DNA from: DASZKW01 sp035552775
Lineage (GTDB): Bacteria; Actinomycetota; Acidimicrobiia; Acidimicrobiales; Palsa-688
DNA: 39,239 bases
Direction of reading: 5' to 3'
Assembly: GCA_035552775.1 (NCBI GenBank)
Contig: DASZKW010000021.1
Location: forward strand, 1 to 39,239
Shown here: positions 8,662 to 15,312 of the stretch, in pieces
Numbering within the stretch: the first letter of the stretch is position 1
How the letters are laid out: the number at the start of each line of letters is the position of its first letter
Notes under the pieces: generated by a model
Told to the model about the DNA's origin: nothing
What the model saw: only the letters and a program-made list of their open reading frames with translations
Database searches by the model: none
Translations under genes and position numbers: made by a program

Positions 8662-9134
8662 CCCGCCGTCCCCGCCGGTAGGGCCTCCACCCGGATGCTG
8701 CCGATCACCTGGTTGGCCCGTGAGCACAGCGCCAGGCGGTTGGCGTACGAGCCGATGACCGCGTACAGGCAAAACGCCCGCCCGCTTTCGCTGAAGAACC
8801 GCTGCACGCCCGCCTGCCCCCGCAGGACCCGCTGGAGCTGCTTGGGCCGGAACATGTCAGGCGTGAGCCCCGGCAGCCCCCGCGCCCCGAAGAGCTCGGA
8901 GCCGGCAGCCGCGGGCCCGAAGTCGAGCAGACTCACGAACACGTCCTCCGTCCCGAGGGTCTCGACAAGCCCGCCCCCGTAGTCGCCTCTGGTGGGAGGC
9001 AGGGGGACCGTGGCGGCGTGGAGCACGGCGAAGGTCTGCTCGCCAGCCGAGGGGGGACGGCGGTAGATGGAGGCCTCCCACCCCGGCGGCGGTCCCACCG
9101 ACAGGCCTTGCGCTGCCAGGCGCGGGCGGCTCAT
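8658..9134 (-). CDS. conserved-looking protein of unknown function in mau-like operon
   Basis: This 158-aa protein is soluble, with no signal or membrane helix. It contains PGWEASIYRR, a GLVETLGTEDVFVSLLDF stretch and GVQRFFSESGRAFCLYAVIGSY near the C-terminus, consistent with a compact alpha/beta domain. I do not recognise a named family. Translation probably starts at ATG 9134, which overlaps the stop of a 15-codon leader (ATGA); an in-frame GTG at 9194 would overlap the upstream gene by 20 bases. The gene is coupled to mauE by a further ATGA overlap, so it is likely part of the same export or maturation process. Confidence 0.75.
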   Translation of the reverse strand: MSRPRLAAQGLSVGPPPGWEASIYRRPPSAGEQTFAVLHAATVPLPPTRGDYGGGLVETLGTEDVFVSLLDFGPAAAGSELFGARGLPGLTPDMFRPKQLQRVLRGQAGVQRFFSESGRAFCLYAVIGSYANRLALCSRANQVIGSIRVEALPAGTAG

Positions 9135-9204
9135 CGAACGCCGCCGACGCTGGTGGCCGCCCGACCCAGCCGGCTCATCGAACGCTCCCGACACTGGTGG
9201 CGAC
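9127..9204. repeat. 44-bp tandem duplication across a stop/start junction
   Basis: The segment beginning CGGCTCATCGAACGC at 9127 is repeated at 9171 with about 31 of 35 bases matching. It duplicates the end of one gene and the start of the next. Confidence 0.8.
9131..9178 (-). CDS. 15-codon coupled leader peptide
   Basis: ATG at 9178 overlaps the stop of the upstream membrane-protein gene (ATGA). It reads MSRLGRAATSVGGVR and stops at 9131-9133, where the TGA overlaps the ATG of the next gene (ATGA). The open frame is a by-product of the 44-bp duplication, which copied the last codons of one gene and the first of the next. It may act only to pass ribosomes along by re-initiation; no function for the peptide is claimed. 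Confidence 0.4.
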   Translation of the reverse strand: MSRLGRAATSVGGVR

Positions 9205-9765
9205 CAGGACGGTGACGGCGAGCGCGCCGACCGTCACGGTGGCCCGCCGGCCGGCGGAGCCGAGGCCTACGAGGCGGCGGTGCAGGGAGGCCAGATCGGC
9301 GAAGCTGCGCGCCCGGCCACCAACCGGCAGGGGGAGGGCCCGGGCTAGCCCGAACGCGGCGCCGATGGCAGCGCCGGCGAGGGCGGAGCCGGCGAGCAGC
9401 TCGCCGGCGAGGGCGGCGTACACGGTGGCGCTGGTGACGATGGTTACCACCCCCACGCCGAGCTGGGCGCCGAAACCGGCCCCGTACGCCCAACCCCTGT
9501 ACCGGCGGAGCCAGTCCTCGTTGACCTGGCGGTGCACGGTCGGCAACGGGAATCCCCCGGCGTCGCACACCACCGCGGCGGCGACCACCGCCGCCAACAA
9601 AGCGCCTCTTGGCGTCGCCGAGAGGGGCACGACCGACCCGACGGCGCCGACGGCTGTGCCAACTGCCGCCGCTGCCGCCGTCGACGCCACCACGTATGCG
9701 CCCACCGTGACACCCCACCGGTTGTTGCGTGCCCGCTCACCGAGCGGGCTGATGCTGGTCAGCAT
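9175..9765 (-). CDS. multi-pass membrane protein in mau-like operon
   Basis: This 196-aa protein has about five hydrophobic helices. A conserved-looking cytoplasmic patch, PLPTVHRQVNEDWLRRYRGW, is followed by YGAGFGAQLGVGVVTIVTSA. I cannot name the family. The position, between a thioredoxin-like gene and mauE, resembles that of MauF or CcdA-type proteins that move reducing power across the membrane, but there is no cysteine pair, so electron transfer by thiols is unlikely. The start is ATG 9765, with TTGAGGTGAG ending four bases upstream. Confidence 0.75.
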   Translation of the reverse strand: MLTSISPLGERARNNRWGVTVGAYVVASTAAAAAVGTAVGAVGSVVPLSATPRGALLAAVVAAAVVCDAGGFPLPTVHRQVNEDWLRRYRGWAYGAGFGAQLGVGVVTIVTSATVYAALAGELLAGSALAGAAIGAAFGLARALPLPVGGRARSFADLASLHRRLVGLGSAGRRATVTVGALAVTVLVATSVGSVR

Positions 9766-9774
9766 CGACTCACC

Positions 9775-9849
9775 TCAAGGTGACCAGGTGGAGCGCAGCC
9801 CGGCCACGACGGCGATGGCCACGGCGACGGCGACGAGGATGCCCGTCAT
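9775..9849 (-). CDS. 24-aa single-helix membrane peptide
   Basis: This short frame encodes MTGILVAVAVAIAVVAGL then RSTWSP. Its ATG (9849) overlaps the stop of the mauD-like gene (ATGA), and its own TGA lies inside the ribosome-binding site of the next gene, nine bases before that ATG. The almost wholly hydrophobic sequence and double coupling suggest a genuine translated micro-protein, though a purely translational-coupling role is possible. Confidence 0.5.
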   Translation of the reverse strand: MTGILVAVAVAIAVVAGLRSTWSP

Positions 9850-10670
9850 TTCTTGGCTTCGTCGTGAATGGAGACACGGTTCGAAGGCGCAGGGTGCAGG
9901 CGGGGATCGCCCGGGAGTATGCCGGCGGCGGACAGCTCCGAGTCGATGCGGTCGCCCCGCCCGGCGCGAGGACCGGTCGTGGCATCGGCGACGGCGCTGG
10001 ATACCAGGGTGCGCACCTGGTCCCACGTCGCCGCCGTGCCCTCACCCACCACCTTGGCGCCGGGACCTGACACGTAGACGAAATAGGGCGCGGCGGGCAC
10101 GTCGTAATGCTCCCACGTATCGGTCGACATCACGACGGGGACGCCTTGGCCGCCCAGGTGGGAGAGGGTGCCGGCCGATTCGGCCTCGGGCCCGCGGGTC
10201 ACCGCCACCAGGCGGGCCCCGCCGGGGACGTCGGGGGCCACACCGCGAAAGGCGTCCCAAAACCCACGGCACGTCGAGCAACCCGAGGTGAGGAAGGCGA
10301 TCAGGGTGTCGTGGCGCACCGACGTCACCGCCACGCTCACCGCTTCACCGGTCGGGGTGACCCCGACGAGGTCGACGACATCGGTGGCGTCGGGGCGCCC
10401 AGGCGTGGGCCGAGCGCCCAAGGACACCGGATGGTTTGTGCCGGCGCCGGCCGGGCCGTGCTGGTGGCCTCCGGCGCCGGCCGGGCCGGGCTGGTGGCCT
10501 CCGCGGCCGGCCGGGCCGGGCTGGTGGCCTCCGGTCCCGCCCCCGGGGTCGAGGTTGACGCCCATGCCGTGCAGGGCACGCAGCACCTCGGCGTGGGAGC
10601 GCAACAGGCCGGCGACGAGCACGCCGAGCAGGGCGACGGTGACCACCACGGCTACGTCAACCGCGACCAA
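9846..10670 (-). CDS. MauD-like membrane-anchored thioredoxin-fold protein
   Basis: This 274-aa protein has an N-terminal membrane helix (residues 2-22), a Gly-Pro linker with three HQPGPAG-type repeats, then a thioredoxin-like domain with the redox motif CSTC (SGCSTCRGFW) and a cis-proline-like APYF loop. MauD is needed for disulfide formation in MauA; the cysteine-rich protein at the end of this operon is the obvious client. The start is TTG 10670, with GGAGG six bases upstream and no better in-frame start. The Gly-Pro repeat is encoded by a 30-bp tandem array. Confidence 0.8.
   Translation of the reverse strand: MVAVDVAVVVTVALLGVLVAGLLRSHAEVLRALHGMGVNLDPGGGTGGHQPGPAGRGGHQPGPAGAGGHQHGPAGAGTNHPVSLGARPTPGRPDATDVVDLVGVTPTGEAVSVAVTSVRHDTLIAFLTSGCSTCRGFWDAFRGVAPDVPGGARLVAVTRGPEAESAGTLSHLGGQGVPVVMSTDTWEHYDVPAAPYFVYVSGPGAKVVGEGTAATWDQVRTLVSSAVADATTGPRAGRGDRIDSELSAAGILPGDPRLHPAPSNRVSIHDEAKK
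10441..10530. repeat. 30-bp in-frame tandem repeat, 3 copies
   Basis: Three near-identical 30-bp units (CCGGCGCCGGCCGGGCCGKG then CTGGTGGCCT) encode the GGHQPGPAGx linker of the MauD-like protein. Confidence 0.9.
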
Positions 10671-10682
10671 GGGATACCTCCG

Positions 10683-11198
10683 TCAAGGGGTGGTGGTGGT
10701 GAGCGGGTAGTTGATGGTCGGCGTCCCGGTGGGTGACGGACCGGTCCAGGCGATGGTCACCTTGGAAAAGCGTGGACCGTGCGCCGTCGCCACCGGGTCG
10801 GACAGGGTCAGCTTCGCGGCGTGGGGCGGCGTCGCCGGGGAAGATGCGCAACTCGGCTTGCACGGATTCATCAGCACCTCCGAGGTACCCACCGCCTGGG
10901 CGTTCACCCACTGGGTCCAGCGGATCTGGGTGGCGATTACGTTGCCATCGCCGCACGCGATGATGATCCGGGCCGGTTGGTACGCCCCCGCCCCGCAGTC
11001 GGCCACCACCGTCGTCGCCTGCCCGGCGACGGTGATCGGTGCCGTCACCGTGGAGTTCGGCCCCGCCGTCGCCGTGGTGGTCGAAGCCGATGTCGTGGTC
11101 GTCGTGGGGTGGCCAGCGGTCTGCACCGAGCCGCCGCCGCACGCCGCCAGGCTCACGCCCAAGCCAACTGCCGCGGCTGCCCATCGTTCGCGTCCCAT
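10683..11198 (-). CDS. putative lipoprotein
   Basis: This 171-aa protein begins with a basic residue stretch, a hydrophobic segment and the lipobox SLAAC, followed by a Thr/Ser-rich tether. The globular part has four cysteines in ADCGAG, IIACGDGN, NPCKPSC contexts and the segment IRWTQWVNAQAVG, resembling a widespread actinobacterial secreted domain of unknown function. It stops 12 bases before the mauD-like gene and is probably the first gene of that operon, so a substrate-binding or assembly role at the outer face is possible. ATG 11198 is used; GTG 11204 is an alternative. Confidence 0.75.
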   Translation of the reverse strand: MGRERWAAAAVGLGVSLAACGGGSVQTAGHPTTTTTSASTTTATAGPNSTVTAPITVAGQATTVVADCGAGAYQPARIIIACGDGNVIATQIRWTQWVNAQAVGTSEVLMNPCKPSCASSPATPPHAAKLTLSDPVATAHGPRFSKVTIAWTGPSPTGTPTINYPLTTTTP

Positions 11199-11331
11199 CA
11201 CCAAGTTCTGGTACCAGTTCCCGTCCGACGTTGTTGAGTGCTCCGCCGGCCGAACCCCAGGCTACAAGGCGGCGGCGGGCGGGGGTCGACGGCGGGAGGC
11301 GGCGGCGGGCCCCCCTTTCCCCTCCTGGTGT

Positions 11332-12171
11332 TCAATACCAGGCGTTCCTGCGCTCCAGGACCGCCTTGAGGCGGCTCGGACGGTCGGTCATGATCCCGTC
11401 CACCCCGAGGTCGAGCAGGGCGTCCATGGTCGCCTCGTCGTCGATGGTCCAGGTGTGCACGGCCAACCCGGCGCGGTGGGCGGCTGCGACAAAACGGCGG
11501 TCGGTGACCGGAACCCTCCTCGAGGCCATGGGGACCTGCGCCGCGGCCGCCCCCGACCACGCCCGGGACCAGCCGGGCCGGGTGCCGCTGGTGGTGGCGG
11601 GTAGGAGGCTGGCGAGGCGCAGGGCGGTAATGGCGCGGGGCCCCATCGCCGTGCACAGGCCCGGCCCGAGCAGCCGGCGCAGGGCGGCGATGCGACCGTC
11701 GGAAAACGACGTCACGCACACCCTGTCGAGTACCCCATCCTGGCGCAGGACCTCGGCCAGCGGGCCGACGACGCTCGGGTGCTTGGCGTCGATGTTGAAC
11801 CGGGCGCCAGGCCAGGTGGACAGGACCTCGTCGAGGCGGGGGAGAGGCTGGTCCCCTTGCACCCGGACGCCGGCCAGCTCACGCCAGGTGAGCTCGCGGA
11901 TGAGCCCGGGGCGCCCCGCCGTGCGCATCAGGGCGGGGTCGTGGCAGACGACCACGACGCCGTCGGCGCTGGCGTGGACGTCAGTCTCGAGGTAGCGGTA
12001 GCCGAGAGAGACGGCGCGGGCGAAGGAGGCGTAGGTGTTCTCCGGCGCCTCCGCACTACCGCCGCGGTGGGCAAAGGCGATGGGGCCCGGGTGGTCGAGG
12101 AACGGGTGGCGGGCGGGGCGCCCCTGGCCGCCCGCGCCGGCCGGCTGCGTCCGCCCCGCCGGCTCGCTCAA
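11332..12171 (-). CDS. glycerophosphodiester phosphodiesterase
   Basis: This 279-aa enzyme hydrolyses glycerophosphodiesters to sn-glycerol-3-phosphate and an alcohol. The family's catalytic residues are visible: FAHRGGSAEAPENT, ETDVHASADG and CHDP, and the closing strand GVDGIMTDRP. No signal peptide is visible, so it is likely cytosolic. The start is TTG 12171, overlapping the gpsA stop as TTGA; a much longer open frame upstream runs antiparallel in codon sense through gpsA and is not coding. Coupling to gpsA puts two routes to glycerol-3-phosphate together. A 133-bp GC-rich gap separates it from the lipoprotein gene downstream. Confidence 0.9.
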   Translation of the reverse strand: MSEPAGRTQPAGAGGQGRPARHPFLDHPGPIAFAHRGGSAEAPENTYASFARAVSLGYRYLETDVHASADGVVVVCHDPALMRTAGRPGLIRELTWRELAGVRVQGDQPLPRLDEVLSTWPGARFNIDAKHPSVVGPLAEVLRQDGVLDRVCVTSFSDGRIAALRRLLGPGLCTAMGPRAITALRLASLLPATTSGTRPGWSRAWSGAAAAQVPMASRRVPVTDRRFVAAAHRAGLAVHTWTIDDEATMDALLDLGVDGIMTDRPSRLKAVLERRNAWY

Positions 12172-13160
12172 CCGGGGTCGGCCTCGTGGCCGGGGCTGCG
12201 CTGCAGGCCCCGGTAGGCCTCCGATGCGGCGATGTCGCCCTGCACCACCCGGTGGATGACCCGGCAGATTGGCAGGTCCACGGAGTAGCGGTCGGCGAGC
12301 TCGGCCACGGTGGCCGCCGTTTTTACGCCCTCGGCGACCATGTTCATCTCGCCCAGGATGTCGGCGAGCGGGCGGCCGGCGCCGAGCTGCTCGCCGACGT
12401 AGCGGTTGCGGCTGAACGGGCTCATCGCCGTGGCCATGAGGTCGCCCATGCCGGCAAGGCCGGCGAGGGTCGCCGCGTCGCCACCCATGGCCACACCGAG
12501 GCGCGTGAGCTCGGCGAGCCCGCGGGTGATGACCGCGGCGCGGGTGTTGTCGCCCACCTTCAATCCCTGGGCGATGCCGGCGGCGATGGCGATGACGTTC
12601 TTCAGGGCGCCGCCGATCTCGCAGCCGACGACGTCGTGGTTCATGTAGACACGGAACACCGCCGAGCGCAGCACGCCTTGCAGGGCGGCGGCGACGCCGG
12701 GGTCCTCGGTGGCGATCACGCTCGCCGCCGCCTGCCCGGCGACGATCTCGCGGGCCAGGTTGGGACCGGTGAGGGCGGCCGCCGGGTGACCCGGCAGCAC
12801 CTCCTCGATGATCTGGGTCATGCGGGCCAGGCTGCCCTGTTCGAGGCCTTTGGTCAGGCTGACCACCGGGATCCACGGACGCACCCACGGGCTGGCGTCG
12901 CTCAGGACCTGGCGGAACCCGTGGGAGGGCACACCCACCACCACCACGTCGGTACCGGTCACCGCCTCCTCGAGGTCGGCGGTGGCGTCGAGGGTCTTGG
13001 CCAGGGTGACGTCGGGCAGATAGCGCCCGTTGGTGTGGCGGTCGCGGACCTCGGCGGCCACGCCCGCGTCGCGTGCCCACAGCACCGAGTCGTGGCGCCG
13101 GGCCACGATGGAAGCGACCGTCGTGCCCCACGAGCCGGCGCCGAGGACCGTCACCCTCAT
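12168..13160 (-). CDS. gpsA: NAD(P)-dependent glycerol-3-phosphate dehydrogenase
   Basis: This 330-aa enzyme reduces dihydroxyacetone phosphate to sn-glycerol-3-phosphate for phospholipid synthesis. The Rossmann motif VLGAGSWGTTVA is at the N-terminus. Further family segments are SLTKGLE, ALTGPNLAREI, the catalytic lysine in GGALKNVIAIAAG and GLAGMGDLMATAMSPFSRNR. The length is typical. The start is ATG 13160. It overlaps the phosphodiesterase gene by four bases. Two acyltransferases that use its product lie 2-6 kb away. Confidence 0.95.
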   Translation of the reverse strand: MRVTVLGAGSWGTTVASIVARRHDSVLWARDAGVAAEVRDRHTNGRYLPDVTLAKTLDATADLEEAVTGTDVVVVGVPSHGFRQVLSDASPWVRPWIPVVSLTKGLEQGSLARMTQIIEEVLPGHPAAALTGPNLAREIVAGQAAASVIATEDPGVAAALQGVLRSAVFRVYMNHDVVGCEIGGALKNVIAIAAGIAQGLKVGDNTRAAVITRGLAELTRLGVAMGGDAATLAGLAGMGDLMATAMSPFSRNRYVGEQLGAGRPLADILGEMNMVAEGVKTAATVAELADRYSVDLPICRVIHRVVQGDIAASEAYRGLQRSPGHEADPG

Positions 13161-13564
13161 CGGCCCGGCACGCTACTCCTGCGCCGCGGGACGTGGCTCG
13201 GGCCGGCGCCGGCGGGACGTGGGTCGGGCCGGCGCCGGGCGCGAGGACCGCGGGCGCCGGCGGCAGGACCGCGGGCGCCGGCGGCCGGACCGCGGGCGCG
13301 GCGGCCGGACCGCGGGCGCCGGCGGCAGGACCCCGGGCACCGGCGCCCGACCATAGCGCTTCATTTCGAGCGGTCTGGGCGCTCTACTGTGCAGAAGTAT
13401 TGGCTATATCCCAGGTTTCTGCACAGGCGGGAACACAGGCGCAGTTGGACTCCGGGGTGTGGCTCGTGCCGGCGCCGGCGGGACGTGGCTCGGGCCGGCG
13501 CCGGCGGGACGCGGGTCGTGCCGGCGCCGGTAGCGGGAGGACTGCCGGCGCCGGCCCGGTCCGG
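13161..13564. other. 404-bp intergenic region: GC-rich repeats flanking a palindrome
   Basis: Two blocks (about 13175-13345 and 13465-13560) consist of degenerate tandem units built around GCCGGCGCCGG, GGACGTGG and GGACCGCGGGC. Between them lies a lower-GC island with the 40-bp palindrome at 13387-13426. No coding frame with good codon use was found; open frames here are products of the repeats. Confidence 0.7.
13387..13426. repeat. palindromic element, copy 1
   Basis: There are perfect 10-bp arms (CTGTGCAGAA and TTCTGCACAG) around a 20-bp centre with TGG-CTATAT-CCCA. The outer 7 bp, overall length and TATA-containing centre match the palindrome inside tilS at 23531-23571. There is no T-run, so it is not an obvious terminator. 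Confidence 0.75.
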
Positions 13565-13891
13565 CTACTTGGCTCGGGGCTTGGTGGCGCTCGCCTTGGG
13601 GGCTGAGGCGGCGGGGGCGGCCGCGGCCAGGGCGCCGGTCAAGTCGAGGGTGAAGCGCTTTTGCTCCGCGACCACGGTCTCTACGAAGTCGAACCACCGG
13701 CCGACGACGGCGGCAGGCTCGGGCAGGTAGGCGGCGAGAGGCGCGGTGCGAGCCCGGCTGACGACGGGCTCGAAGGCCCCGGCGACGGCCTTGGTGGCGT
13801 CGACGATGGCTTCGTCGCTGGTCTTGAGGGCGCTCAACGACCACGCCTGGATGGTCTGGGCGGTGCTGGTGAGGGTGTCGGTGACGCTCAT
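13565..13891 (-). CDS. phasin-like small helical protein
   Basis: This 108-aa protein is predicted to be mostly amphipathic helix, with a YLPEPAAVVGRWFDFVETVVAEQ core and an Ala/Lys/Pro-rich tail (KASATKPRAK). That layout resembles granule-associated phasins and mycobacterial HbhA-like proteins, which coat lipid or polyester granules or bind DNA. The start is ATG 13891, with AAGGAG nine bases upstream. It is monocistronic, behind a 98-bp promoter region. The family assignment is tentative. Confidence 0.65.
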   Translation of the reverse strand: MSVTDTLTSTAQTIQAWSLSALKTSDEAIVDATKAVAGAFEPVVSRARTAPLAAYLPEPAAVVGRWFDFVETVVAEQKRFTLDLTGALAAAAPAASAPKASATKPRAK

Positions 13892-13989
13892 GGCAAATGG
13901 CTCCTTAAATATCCTCTGTCCGATCGCTCTGCGATCTGACTACGTGGCGTTGGGTTCGACCACGCTGCTAACTATAGCAAGCATTTTGC

Positions 13990-15222
13990 TTACAGCGACA
14001 GCGCGCGGTGGGCTGCGACCCATGGCAGCACCACCATCAGCCCGCACAGCGTGGGGTACAAACGGCGCCGCGCACCCAGCAGCACGAGCACTGCGAGCAC
14101 GAAGACCTCGTCCAGGGACCGCAGATCGGACAGGCCTGACCAGTTTGCCGTGGACAGCGAGATGGCCATGACCACTACCAAGGCGAACGCGAGCTTCTCG
14201 TATGCGGGCGCTTCGGTCGAGCGTAGGGACGCGATGGCTTGGGCGATCACGACAACGAGGACCACGAACTCGCCCATCCAGATGTCGGTGGCCTGGTTGG
14301 CGATCGACAGGTTGCCGAGGTTGCGATGAAGGGCCTGGAACATGGCCTCGAAGGGGAAGGACAGGTTGCTCGTCGTGTCCTCGCGAAGGGGCAGGCTTGC
14401 CGTGGCCGCGAGCACGGTGAGCTGCCACGCCGCGAAAGCGACGGCGGGTAGGACCCAGGCGAGGTCGGCCCGGCCGGGACCCGTCCGGCGCCGGACCATC
14501 GCCGCCAGCCGGGTGAGCGCCAAGGCCGCGGGGACGGCGAGGGCTGGCTCTCGGGTCAGGGCGGCGCCGGCGAAGAGGAGCCCGGTGAGCACCGGCCGCC
14601 CGCGGCGGTTGGCGAGGATGCCGGCGACCAAGAAGGCGGCGGCGAGCGGTTCAGCCGTGTCGCGGGCGAGGCTGAAGACGAAGCCGAAGTAGCCCGCCAG
14701 CACGACGCCCCACAGGGCGTGGCGGCCGCCGTCACGGGAGAAGATGCCCCCCACCCAGGCGATGCCGGTGAGCGCAGCCACGTTGACAGCGATGAGCGCT
14801 TCGGGGACGAGCGATGCCTGGCCGGCGGACACCAGCCACGCCAGTGCCGGATAGCCGATGCGTTGGAGCCGGAACCCGTTGTCGAACGTGATGCCGAACG
14901 CGGTGTGCGAGAAGTTCAAAGGGCCGAGCGCCAAGCGGTAGTAGAACTGGCCGTCGTAGCCGTCCTTGGGAAGGATGGTGAGCCCGTGGGGCGTGGCCGC
15001 CGGGTTGGCGAATGCCCGCTCAGCCATCACGAACAGCGTGGCGTCGCCGTGGGCTGCGCGCAGCAGGCGGAAGGAGACGACTCCCAGGGCGCCGATGAGA
15101 GCCAGGGCGGCGGGGGCTGCGGGGCGGTCCGCCATGCTGGAGATGGCGGCGGCGAACACGCGTACACGGCTCTTGCCTGCTGGCGCGGCGAGGGCGGGGC
15201 GGAGGTCGTCGCTTGCCCGCAT
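13990..15222 (-). CDS. polytopic membrane protein, GT-C-like
   Basis: This 410-aa protein has roughly nine to ten hydrophobic helices. After the first helix comes a large extracytoplasmic loop with KDGYDGQFYYRLAL and FDNGFRLQRIGYP, in the position where GT-C glycosyltransferases hold their catalytic acidic residues. The rest is hydrophobic with short loops. I recognise the general type (putative membrane glycosyltransferase or mannosyltransferase-like) but not a named family. It is divergent from the HAD-PlsC gene, 90 bp apart. A small AAGCA-TTT-TGCTT hairpin overlaps its stop codon, without a convincing T-run. Confidence 0.7.
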   Translation of the reverse strand: MRASDDLRPALAAPAGKSRVRVFAAAISSMADRPAAPAALALIGALGVVSFRLLRAAHGDATLFVMAERAFANPAATPHGLTILPKDGYDGQFYYRLALGPLNFSHTAFGITFDNGFRLQRIGYPALAWLVSAGQASLVPEALIAVNVAALTGIAWVGGIFSRDGGRHALWGVVLAGYFGFVFSLARDTAEPLAAAFLVAGILANRRGRPVLTGLLFAGAALTREPALAVPAALALTRLAAMVRRRTGPGRADLAWVLPAVAFAAWQLTVLAATASLPLREDTTSNLSFPFEAMFQALHRNLGNLSIANQATDIWMGEFVVLVVVIAQAIASLRSTEAPAYEKLAFALVVVMAISLSTANWSGLSDLRSLDEVFVLAVLVLLGARRRLYPTLCGLMVVLPWVAAHRALSL

Positions 15223-15312
15223 TGATCACTTAGTTCCCAAGATCCTGAGACGGTGCTGAGTATCGGCGAGGTTTGATCGTGAACTTTGGACTAAACGCGC
15301 GAGGATCGGGGA

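Noticed and set aside
13175..13345. Possible CRISPR array
   Set aside because: Units are short, degenerate and contiguous without unique spacers; no cas genes are nearby.
13161..13564. Open frames in the repeat-rich gap between gpsA and the phasin-like gene
   Set aside because: They encode only Ala/Gly/Arg/Pro repeats in several frames and both strands, with no start signals.
12186..13730. 514-codon plus-strand open frame
   Set aside because: It is antisense to gpsA and then translates the intergenic GC repeats; no domain is recognisable.
13955..13968. GGGTTCGACCACGC as a tRNA T-loop
   Set aside because: The match to the T-loop consensus is imperfect and no acceptor or anticodon stems could be formed around it.
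13979..13991. AAGCA-TTT-TGCTT hairpin as a terminator
   Set aside because: Arms are only 5 bp with no T-run on the relevant strand; not enough for a terminator call.
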